From NCBI GenBank assembly GCA_002432565.1, contig DJFP01000175.1, positions 30,795 through 42,532 on the forward strand: a stretch of DNA of 11,738 nt, read 5' to 3'. The DNA is from Flavobacteriales bacterium UBA5869. GTDB taxonomy: Bacteria; Bacteroidota; Bacteroidia; Flavobacteriales_D; Crocinitomicaceae. The stretch's first letter is position 1. Each line of letters opens with the position of its first letter. The notes under the pieces are model-generated. The model was not told the origin of the DNA. It did no database searches and saw nothing but the letters and a program-made list of their open reading frames with translations. Both the position numbers and the translations under genes were made by a program. Positions 1-5,792 of the stretch are shown here, piece by piece.

Positions 1-179
1 AATCCCTTGAAAACCCACATACGCAATCCGAATTCCGGAGAATCATAAATCTCAGCAATCACAAAACTGTCTTCAGGAATGATTCCGTTTATTCTCGGAC
101 CTTCGAAAAATGGCAGGAACATAGAACTAAGAATTGTTGCAAAGCAAATGAGTGTAAGTATTTTGGAACGGTCTTTCAT
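1..179 (-). CDS. N-terminal part of an unidentified membrane-anchored protein (cut by window edge)
   Basis: The reverse strand opens with ATG at 179-177 and stays open to the window edge, giving 59 complete codons. The protein begins MKDRSKILTLICFATILSSM, a basic start followed by a hydrophobic stretch at about residues 7-24, consistent with a signal anchor or first membrane helix. A more polar section follows, with PFFEGPRINGIIPEDSF and then a Tyr/Asp/Pro-containing stretch. I do not recognise the family. No Shine-Dalgarno sequence precedes the ATG, as is usual for Bacteroidota. The gene faces away from the lipoprotein gene at 523, so the 180-522 spacer should hold promoters for both directions. 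Reality of the gene rests on the clean start, the N-terminal hydrophobic pattern and the absence of stops; function is unknown. Confidence 0.6.
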   Translation of the reverse strand, partial: MKDRSKILTLICFATILSSMFLPFFEGPRINGIIPEDSFVIAEIYDSPEFGLRMWVFKG

Positions 180-522
180 GAGTGCGGCAGTCCTGTGAAA
201 AGCATCTTGAGTTTCGTTTAGTCGGACTAATGTAGCATTTTAAGATGGATCAATCAATCATAACCTTGCTTCGGAATTATTGGTTTCATGGTTTGTAAAA
301 TCTTTAGCCCGGAAGAAAAATCCAATTACATGGCCGGAAATCGAATGCAAAATTAAAAATCATTGACCGTTCTACCAATTGACCGTCTGGAATCAGGAGA
401 TCAAAACATGGAAACCTGATTTACAATTAGTAAAGCGAAAAATCGAAAAAAACGGGTATTCGGAATGCTGCATTCGGATTTATAAAAATCTTTTTGTTTA
501 ATTTGTACAAAACTTCTAAAAC
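180..522. other. Divergent intergenic spacer, no gene seen
   Basis: This 343-base AT-rich spacer lies between two divergent genes. I find no open frame longer than about 20 codons with a plausible start, and no RNA gene fold. It contains a 9-bp direct repeat ATTGACCGT (362-370 and 378-386), two ATTCGGAAT/ATTCGGATT words (458-466 and 472-480) and a promoter-like octamer near 498-505. On the reverse strand TACATTAG (234-227) is one mismatch from TAnnTTTG and could serve the leftward gene, but no upstream partner element supports it. Confidence 0.6.
473..505 (+). promoter_or_regulatory. Possible promoter for the 523-1590 gene pair
   Basis: TTAATTTG at 498-505 differs by one base from the Bacteroidota -7 consensus TAnnTTTG and lies 17 nt before the ATG at 523. 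An ATTCGGATT word places TTCG at 473-476, exactly 21 nt upstream of the octamer. The same spacing recurs at two other genes here. Weak on its own because the strongly conserved A of the octamer is missing. Confidence 0.35.
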
Positions 523-894
523 ATGAAAAAATTAGTTTTCCTATCCATCTGTGTTGTATCTACTTTCGCATGCACAAAGGAAAAATTTACAGGTACACAT
601 TCTTTTTGGTATAATACACAAACTGCAGATGATTTACTTGCTTACGGAGTGAATGAGCTGACTTTGTATGTGGATGATACAGAAATTGCAACAATTGATG
701 CTTACGATCATTACACGGCAGATCCGGGTTGCGGGACCGGGAACTTTGTTTATACCGATAAAATGTTCAAAAAAGAAAATAAAACCCATTCTTACAGAAT
801 TGTAGATGAGTCAGACAGCCTGATCTTTTCCGGTACTTTCATGATGAGCCAAAAAACGCTTTGTGAATCTACCAAGCTGGTTGTCAGTTTCTAA
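523..894 (+). CDS. Small putative secreted lipoprotein, unknown function
   Basis: A 123-residue protein starts MKKLVFLSICVVSTFACTKE. A basic start, a hydrophobic core and Cys17 followed by a charged stretch fit a signal peptidase II lipoprotein signal, although the residues before the Cys (T-F-A) are not an ideal lipobox. The mature part is small, acidic and rich in Tyr and Thr, with two further cysteines (Cys70 in DPGCGTGN and Cys114 in TLCEST) that could form a disulfide. Alternating polar and hydrophobic residues suggest a beta-rich fold. I recognise no family. The stop codon is only 3 nt before the start of the CREST membrane protein, so the two are almost certainly cotranscribed and perhaps translationally coupled. 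A role beside a membrane hydrolase is inference from position only. Confidence 0.75.
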   Translation: MKKLVFLSICVVSTFACTKEKFTGTHSFWYNTQTADDLLAYGVNELTLYVDDTEIATIDAYDHYTADPGCGTGNFVYTDKMFKKENKTHSYRIVDESDSLIFSGTFMMSQKTLCESTKLVVSF

Positions 895-897
895 GTT

Positions 898-1590
898 TTG
901 TCACTTTTTCTTTTAACATCGATTGCATCTGTTCCGGATCACGGACCCGTTTACCGGGAAACAACAGATCTTTCGCTGTTTATTGTTGAACCCTGGAATG
1001 CCTGGTCTTCACTGACCTTTTTGGTTCCGGTTCTTATATTTTTGTGGCAGCTTCGTGGAAAACACAACCAGTATGCGTTTATCGTTTGGTTCTGCTGTCC
1101 CCTGCTGGTTCTGGGCGGATTAGGTAGTACGTTTTTTCATGCTTTTCGTACCTCTACCCTGTTATTACTGATGGATGCCATTCCGATCATCATCCTGGTT
1201 ACAGGAATCGGTATTTGGATGTGGCTCAAAGTACTTCCTAAAAAAATCCAGCTCCTTTGGGTTCTTCTTATTTTCTTCGGGTTGACATTTCTATCCATGC
1301 AATTTCTGAGCGGACAAGACCGGATTTCAGCGGGCTACTTCTTTCGAGGATGGATGCTTCTCCTTCCCTGCTATTTATTCCTGCGGCAAACCAAATTTCA
1401 AAATTCCGGGCGTTTATTCACAGCAATAGCATTCTTTTGTCTGGCACTTTTATTCCGCTTCCTGGACGAAAAGATCGAAATCGCCTTTATGCCCTGGGGA
1501 ACACATTGGCTTTGGCACGTTTTAACAGCCTTCGGCGCATTCTTCCTGGGAGAATACCTGATTAAGAACGCGTATGCCAATTCAAAATAA
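898..1590 (+). CDS. Ceramidase-like CREST-superfamily membrane hydrolase
   Basis: A 230-residue multi-pass membrane protein with about seven hydrophobic segments. It carries the pattern of the alkaline ceramidase/PAQR (CREST) superfamily: Glu31 in EPWNAWSSLTF, the S-x3-H motif Ser77-His81 in GSTFFHAF, Asp93 in LLLMDAIP, and a C-terminal H-x3-H motif His203-His207 in GTHWLWHVL. In known members the three His bind zinc and the Ser/Asp assist amide hydrolysis of ceramide-type lipids; activity of this protein is inferred. It would act in the cytoplasmic membrane. The start is unusual. The frame has a stop at 892-894, and the first in-frame ATG would delete the Glu31 and Ser/His motifs, so initiation must use TTG at 898 (or another non-ATG codon nearby). 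It is in the same frame as the upstream lipoprotein gene, separated only by TAA-GTT. Many Bacteroidota make sphingolipids or sulfonolipids, which makes a lipid substrate plausible. Confidence 0.82.
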   Translation: MSLFLLTSIASVPDHGPVYRETTDLSLFIVEPWNAWSSLTFLVPVLIFLWQLRGKHNQYAFIVWFCCPLLVLGGLGSTFFHAFRTSTLLLLMDAIPIIILVTGIGIWMWLKVLPKKIQLLWVLLIFFGLTFLSMQFLSGQDRISAGYFFRGWMLLLPCYLFLRQTKFQNSGRLFTAIAFFCLALLFRFLDEKIEIAFMPWGTHWLWHVLTAFGAFFLGEYLIKNAYANSK

Positions 1591-1638
1591 TGAAAAAAAA
1601 AGCAAATTTGAAGTGATCGGGAAAATTGACGGACTCTA

Positions 1639-1673
1639 TTCGGAATCAGGGATTCGGAATTCGTAACTTAGTA
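1639..1673 (+). repeat. TTCGGAA/TTCGTAA heptamer cluster upstream of GNAT gene
   Basis: TTCGGAA occurs at 1639-1645 and 1653-1659, directly followed by TTCGTAA (1660-1666) and CTTAGTA (1667-1673): three 7-mers in register just before the ATG at 1676. TAACTTAG (1664-1671) is one mismatch from TAnnTTTG and has TTCG exactly 21 nt upstream, but it lies only 4 nt before the ATG, so it could drive only an almost leaderless mRNA. The repeat itself is plain; the promoter reading is weak. Confidence 0.5.
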
Positions 1674-1675
1674 TC

Positions 1676-2224
1676 ATGAAATTTAAACCACAAAAAGCCG
1701 TATTAAAAAACGGACGTGAAGTCCTGCTGCGTCATGTTGAAGTTTCCGATGCTCAGCGGGTAATCGATTTCGTGCATGGTTTTGTCTATGATTCCGAGTA
1801 TGTTCCTCTGAGTGAAGGAGAATTTAACCCCACAATAGCCGAAGAAGAGCAAATCCTTTCCAATTATGTGGAACGGACAAATTCCCTGTTCCTGGTTGCA
1901 GAAATAGACGGGAAACTCGTGGCAAACATCAATGTAGACGGAAATCAGCGGAAAATCCTGCGCCACACAGCTGTCTTCGGAATGGGAATGCACAAAGAAT
2001 GGCAATCTTGCGGTTTGGGAACAGCTATCTTAAGTGCAGCAATCGATTGGGGAAGAAAAAATCCGGAATTGGAAATCCTGTTTTTACAGGTTTACGCTGA
2101 CAACGAAGCGGGAATCGCCCTTTACCAAAAAATGGGATTCGTTGAACATGGCCGTATTCCAAACTTTTTCAAACAGAACGGGCGCTATCACGACGAGATT
2201 TCAATGCACCTTTCGGTAAAATAA
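1676..2224 (+). CDS. GNAT family N-acetyltransferase
   Basis: A 182-residue single-domain GNAT protein, a usual length for the family. It should transfer an acetyl group from acetyl-CoA to an amine in the cytoplasm; the substrate cannot be read from sequence. The N-terminal strand and helix (residues 8-35, LKNGREVLLRHVEVSDA) are typical. Motif A, which holds the acetyl-CoA pyrophosphate, is Q-x-x-G-x-G at Gln110 to Gly115 (QSCGLGTAIL). Motif B follows as NEAGIALYQKMGF around 143-155, and the C-terminal strand ends in HDEISMHL. A heptamer repeat cluster sits immediately upstream and a TTCAA/TTGAA-rich spacer downstream, so it appears monocistronic. The ATG at 1676 precedes the first beta strand by a few residues, which fits. 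Family assignment is firm; ribosomal-protein, amino-acid or antibiotic acetylation are all possible. Confidence 0.88.
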   Translation: MKFKPQKAVLKNGREVLLRHVEVSDAQRVIDFVHGFVYDSEYVPLSEGEFNPTIAEEEQILSNYVERTNSLFLVAEIDGKLVANINVDGNQRKILRHTAVFGMGMHKEWQSCGLGTAILSAAIDWGRKNPELEILFLQVYADNEAGIALYQKMGFVEHGRIPNFFKQNGRYHDEISMHLSVK

Positions 2225-2312
2225 GTTCAATAGTCAATAGTTCAATTTAGATTACTTAAACAAATTTGAACTCTTTTGAACCTCCAGAACCTCTTGAACC
2301 TTTAAACTTCAA
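2225..2312. repeat. TTCAA/TTGAA-rich imperfect repeat spacer
   Basis: The left half carries TTCAA at 2226-2230 and 2241-2245 plus GTCAAT between them. The right half carries TTGAAC at 2266 and 2276, AGAACC at 2286 and TTGAACC at 2294, spaced about 10, 10 and 8 nt. GTTCAATTT on the left can pair with AAATTTGAAC on the right, so the halves form imperfect inverted repeats. No T-rich tail follows, so this is not a standard intrinsic terminator. Confidence 0.55.
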
Positions 2313-2382
2313 TTTTAAGGTCTTTTAACGGCTTTCTTCTGCGTTTTTATTCTTCGATTCTTACTTCGTAAATTAATCTTCT

Positions 2383-2390
2383 TACCTTTA
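2383..2390 (+). promoter_or_regulatory. Possible -7 element for the AI-2E family permease gene
   Basis: TACCTTTA differs in the last base from TAnnTTTG and lies 14 nt before the ATG at 2405. No convincing TTTG-type partner is found about 19 nt upstream, so this remains tentative. Confidence 0.35.
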
Positions 2391-2404
2391 AGAAAGGTCT
2401 ATTT

Positions 2405-3574
2405 ATGGAAAGCACGCAGGTTAGTTACCAAAAACGCATCTTCACTATTCTATTATTGGTAGTGATTGCTGCAATTATCTATTTGGGAAGTGATATTTTA
2501 TTTCCTATAGTTTTGGCTTTTATATTCGGTGTCCTGATTCGTCCTATTGATGCATTTTTTCAGCGAAAATGGCATTTTCCGAAACTATTGTCCGTGATCA
2601 TAACAGTTGCCATTGCAGTAATCGTTTTTGCAGGCATCATGCTGCTTTTGGGGTTCCAGCTGAAAGAATTTTTCAGTGATCTGCCGACCCTGGAAAAGAA
2701 CATGAAGAAAGTCATTCATGATATTGCCGACTGGATTAGCAAAACTTTTGATGTTTCAAACGTGAAGCAGGAAAAAATCGTAAAGGAAAACTTTATGAAT
2801 GGCGGCAACATGTTTTCAATGGAAAGTTTCGGGTCGATTACAGGTGCTTTGGTAAACTTTATCCTGGTTCCCCTTTACCTGTTCCTATTCTTGTTTTATC
2901 GTGAATTACTACTGGGATTTCTCATGAAACTGGTTCCGGCAAAAAGTGCTGAAAGAATGCAGATCATTGTGAATGATATCAAAGTGATAATCCGGATGTA
3001 TATTTTGGGATTGCTGCTTGAAATAGCAGTCGTTGCAGCTCTTACAACACTCGGATTGTGGTTGATCGGTGTGAAATATGCTTTATTCCTGGGACTTCTG
3101 GTTGCCCTGTTGAACCTGATTCCCTATGTGGGAATTTTGGTTGCCAATGCCTTGAGCTGTTTGATTTCTCTATCGAACAACCCGGATATTCAGCAATCCG
3201 TGCTGGGAGTGATAGCTGTTATCGGTGCTGTGCAGCTGATCGATAATAATATTTTGTTACCGAGGATTGTTGGTTCAAAGGTTCGTATCAATGCGCTCGC
3301 TTCTATTATTTGTGTCATTGTCGGTGGGTCGCTTGCCGGTGTTCCGGGAATGTTCCTGGCAATTCCGGTTACGGCGATCATTAAGGTTGTTTTTGACGCA
3401 GTTCCAAACCTGGAACCTTATGGTTATTTACTGGGAGATGAAATGCCGAAAGCGATCTTCTGGACGAAAAAGAAAGAAGTAACTGAAAAGATTGTGAAGG
3501 AACAGATTAAAAATCCGCGCCCGAATAAGCCGAAAGCTGCTTCCCGAACAAAAACGAAGCCTAAATCGGAATGA
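2405..3574 (+). CDS. AI-2E family transporter (PerM/YhhQ-type permease)
   Basis: A 389-residue inner-membrane protein of the AI-2E transporter family. Layout: two N-terminal membrane helices (about 10-45), two more (about 60-85), a soluble amphipathic section (about 86-135), then a C-terminal bundle. Family hallmarks in that bundle are NLIPYVG (237-243), the QLIDNNILLPRIVG segment (277-290) and the glycine-rich GGSLAGVPGMFLAIP segment (307-321). Members have been linked to autoinducer-2 export, Na+/H+ antiport or general solute efflux, so the substrate here is open. The C-terminus after residue 350 is a hydrophilic, strongly basic tail rich in Lys/Pro (NPRPNKPKAASRTKTKPKSE), probably cytoplasmic and longer than in many relatives. 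The last 14 nt overlap the tail of the convergent Dph6-type gene. Confidence 0.9.
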   Translation: MESTQVSYQKRIFTILLLVVIAAIIYLGSDILFPIVLAFIFGVLIRPIDAFFQRKWHFPKLLSVIITVAIAVIVFAGIMLLLGFQLKEFFSDLPTLEKNMKKVIHDIADWISKTFDVSNVKQEKIVKENFMNGGNMFSMESFGSITGALVNFILVPLYLFLFLFYRELLLGFLMKLVPAKSAERMQIIVNDIKVIIRMYILGLLLEIAVVAALTTLGLWLIGVKYALFLGLLVALLNLIPYVGILVANALSCLISLSNNPDIQQSVLGVIAVIGAVQLIDNNILLPRIVGSKVRINALASIICVIVGGSLAGVPGMFLAIPVTAIIKVVFDAVPNLEPYGYLLGDEMPKAIFWTKKKEVTEKIVKEQIKNPRPNKPKAASRTKTKPKSE

Positions 3575-4271
3575 GGTCCTGGAACCAGAAACCGTACTCA
3601 ATGCTTTTTTCCTCCTGGTTTTTAGCTGTGTAAGTTTTGAGCACTTTTTCTCCCGTTTGGAAAGGAATCGGATGCGTGAAAATCGGTCCGTCGAAAACAA
3701 AGGTGTGGAACTCGCCGTTCTCCCCGCAGGGATCTACATTATCCGGCAGATCTGAAAGAAATTGATGATCAATCACCCGTCCGGCAAAGGATTCGTCTAA
3801 TTTGGAAGCATCCACACAAACTACGATGGTTTTGAATCCCAGGTCGATGAATTCACGGACTAGTTCTAAAGTGTTCTGCTTCCATAATGGAAAATGCGCT
3901 GCAATAGAAACTTCCCGGAGCTTTTCCTCCCGGTAAGTCCTTAAATCTTCCAGGAAAATGTCGCCAAAGATGCAGTCAGAGATGCCTTCTGACTTCAATT
4001 CCTCGATTGCAGTGCTCATAACGGATTCGTAAGTCTGCATATCGGAACTCGCCGGTAAATGCACTTTTTTGGCCGGAATTCCGAGTGATTCGGCTTGTGC
4101 GGTCAATAGTTCGCTGCGGACTCCGTGCATGGAAATGCGGTCTGCTTCTTCATTCAAAGTCGTGAGTAAATACCGGATGTCAAATTGCTTATCCTGAAGC
4201 ACTTTATAAAGCGCTAAAGTACTGTCTTTGCCGCCGCTCCAGTTAAAATAAGCCTGAATTAAACGTCCCAT
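3561..4271 (-). CDS. Dph6-type PP-loop ATP pyrophosphatase (diphthine-ammonia ligase family)
   Basis: A 236-residue protein of the adenine nucleotide alpha-hydrolase fold. The ATP-binding PP-loop is SGGKDS at residues 12-17, close to the N-terminus. Other family segments are SMHGVR (47-52), FGDIFLEDLRTYRE (102-115) and the highly typical PCGENGEFHTF (181-191). In eukaryotes and archaea Dph6 amidates diphthine on elongation factor 2. Bacterial EF-G lacks diphthamide, so the bacterial members must use another substrate, and their function is not established. The ATG at 4271 lies inside the upstream aminotransferase gene (13-nt overlap), which argues for an operon with coupled translation. The 3' end overlaps the convergent permease gene by 14 nt. 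The family call is firm, the reaction is not. Confidence 0.88.
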   Translation of the reverse strand: MGRLIQAYFNWSGGKDSTLALYKVLQDKQFDIRYLLTTLNEEADRISMHGVRSELLTAQAESLGIPAKKVHLPASSDMQTYESVMSTAIEELKSEGISDCIFGDIFLEDLRTYREEKLREVSIAAHFPLWKQNTLELVREFIDLGFKTIVVCVDASKLDESFAGRVIDHQFLSDLPDNVDPCGENGEFHTFVFDGPIFTHPIPFQTGEKVLKTYTAKNQEEKSIEYGFWFQDLIPI

Positions 4272-5113
4272 TCCTCGTTCAGGAAAGCAACAATCTTACG
4301 CGCGGTGGTATTGAAGTAGCGTTTGGTGCGGTATCCCCCGACCCATGTTATTCCGCGGACTGCGTTCGTCAGGAACACTTCATCCGCAACCAGTAAATTA
4401 GAAGGGAGAATTGGACATTCGTAGACTTTTAGTCCGTTTTTCAATGCGAGGTTGATCACCTGCATCCGCATGGTGCCCGCCAAACAGCCGTCCGAAAGAC
4501 TTGGTGTATAAAGTACGCCGTTACTCACCACGAAAATATTACTGTGCGAACTTTCCAGGATCTGGCCATTATCATTGGTGATCAGCATATCGTCCAATCC
4601 TTTTTCTTTGGCAGAAATAGCGGCCAGAACGTAAAGAATACCATTCTTCGTCTTATAATTGGAAAGGATGTTCTTTGTCTTTTTGATATCCTGGTACAGA
4701 TCTACTTCCAATCCTTTTGCATTCAAACCGAATAAATTTTGCTCTATCGGGTAAATTTCTATAAAATAACTAACTTCATTCGTATCAGGAAGATAAGTCC
4801 CTCCACCTAAACGATCAATTGAAAGTCTTATACGCGCTCCTTCCGTGATTTTGCACAGCTGGATCAGCTCATCAATCTGCTGTTGAAAGAATTCCGTTGT
4901 GTAAAATGCCGGCAAACGCATTTTCAGGATTTTTGCTCCTTCTGCCAGGCGTGAGAAGTGATGAGAGAGGTTCAGGGCCTTGCCATTCATGACACGGATA
5001 CTTTCAAAGAGTCCGTCTCCGTAAGTGTAACCGCGGTTGCCCGCAGCGATGGAATGTCCTGTGTTACTGATGATTTTACCGTTATTGTTTACGAATAATT
5101 CCTGATCGCTCAT
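4259..5113 (-). CDS. Class IV aminotransferase / aminodeoxychorismate lyase-like PLP enzyme
   Basis: A 284-residue fold-type IV PLP enzyme. Family marks: NRGYTYGDGLFESIR (26-40), the likely Schiff-base lysine region ILSNYKTKN (149-157, probably Lys154), DDMLITNDNGQILESSHSNIF (174-194) including Glu187, GTMR (213-216) and ADEVFLTNAVRGI (243-255). This group includes branched-chain aminotransferases, D-amino-acid aminotransferases and 4-amino-4-deoxychorismate lyase (PabC). The length and the ADEVFLTNA..GI ending fit a PabC-like enzyme of folate synthesis, but the sequence alone does not separate these roles, and no pabA/pabB is in view. The ATG directly follows the rhomboid stop codon (TAA-ATG on the reverse strand), and its own end overlaps the Dph6-type gene, so the three genes form a compact operon. 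Confidence 0.85.
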   Translation of the reverse strand: MSDQELFVNNNGKIISNTGHSIAAGNRGYTYGDGLFESIRVMNGKALNLSHHFSRLAEGAKILKMRLPAFYTTEFFQQQIDELIQLCKITEGARIRLSIDRLGGGTYLPDTNEVSYFIEIYPIEQNLFGLNAKGLEVDLYQDIKKTKNILSNYKTKNGILYVLAAISAKEKGLDDMLITNDNGQILESSHSNIFVVSNGVLYTPSLSDGCLAGTMRMQVINLALKNGLKVYECPILPSNLLVADEVFLTNAVRGITWVGGYRTKRYFNTTARKIVAFLNEEWDV

Positions 5114-5737
5114 TTAAAGTAGGTTTTGAAATGCCTTAATCACTCCTTCAATATTAGTAATTAAAATGAAAATAATCCCGAAAACTGCCCCGGATATGTG
5201 AGCATCATGCGCAATATTTGATTTTCTGTTTCGATCGGAATAGATTTCAAAACCCAGGTACAGCAATCCGAACATCCATCCTTTCAGTTCAAAAGGAAGT
5301 AAAAGAAAACCAATTGGCATGTTGGGAGCGAGCATGATCACTGCAAATAAAATAGCTGATGTAACTCCGGAAAGCCCAAGTGATCTGTAAGAAGGGTTGT
5401 CTTTATGTCTCGCATAAGCAATAGAACTCGAGGCAAACATTGCAATCAGAACGAATATCCAAAATACTATTATACCAGGAATTGGTCCGTAAAATTTAAT
5501 CAGATGGTTTTCGAACGGCCTTCCAAAGAAAAACAAGGTTATTCCATTAAAAAGTAAGTGGTTGAAATCTCCATGCAGGAATGCGTGCGTGATAAAGCGG
5601 TAATATTCTTTCTCGTGTTTCACTTCATAAGGACTGAACAGGTATTTTTCCATGAAATCACGGTTGTTAAACCCGATAAATGACATGATTGACATTATAC
5701 CGAGAATAACGTATGTTGAATAAAATTGAGGTTCCAT
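5114..5737 (-). CDS. Rhomboid family intramembrane serine protease
   Basis: A 207-residue polytopic membrane protein of the rhomboid family, which cleaves transmembrane substrates within the bilayer. The serine motif is GLSG (121-124, nucleophile Ser123). The histidine partner is His180 in HDAHISGAVFG. The oxyanion-site region is HLLFN (His60, Asn64), inside the typical YYRFITHAFLHGDFNH segment (45-60). About six membrane helices are visible. The open frame extends upstream to 5875, but that extra 46-residue stretch is polar, overlaps the divergent transpeptidase gene and lacks family similarity. The ATG at 5737, giving MEPQFYSTYV just before the first helix, is chosen. The stop codon abuts the start of the aminotransferase gene. 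The intact catalytic dyad suggests an active protease; substrates are unknown. Confidence 0.88.
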   Translation of the reverse strand: MEPQFYSTYVILGIMSIMSFIGFNNRDFMEKYLFSPYEVKHEKEYYRFITHAFLHGDFNHLLFNGITLFFFGRPFENHLIKFYGPIPGIIVFWIFVLIAMFASSSIAYARHKDNPSYRSLGLSGVTSAILFAVIMLAPNMPIGFLLLPFELKGWMFGLLYLGFEIYSDRNRKSNIAHDAHISGAVFGIIFILITNIEGVIKAFQNLL

Positions 5738-5792
5738 ATTGTAAGGAATAAGTATCTTGCAGTAAAATTGCTTATTATTTTTTGATACTCGC

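Noticed and set aside
246..299. 17-codon open frame beginning at an ATG in the first spacer
   Set aside because: Too short, with no start signals or conserved character.
362..386. Two copies of ATTGACCGT as a possible CRISPR or attachment-site repeat
   Set aside because: Only two 9-bp copies, no spacers of regular length, no cas or integrase gene nearby.
523..1590. Single fused gene interrupted by a nonsense mutation at 892-894
   Set aside because: The first part has a complete lipoprotein layout and the second a complete CREST layout with its own N-terminal region; no family is known to me that joins them. Same frame is noted as a finding.
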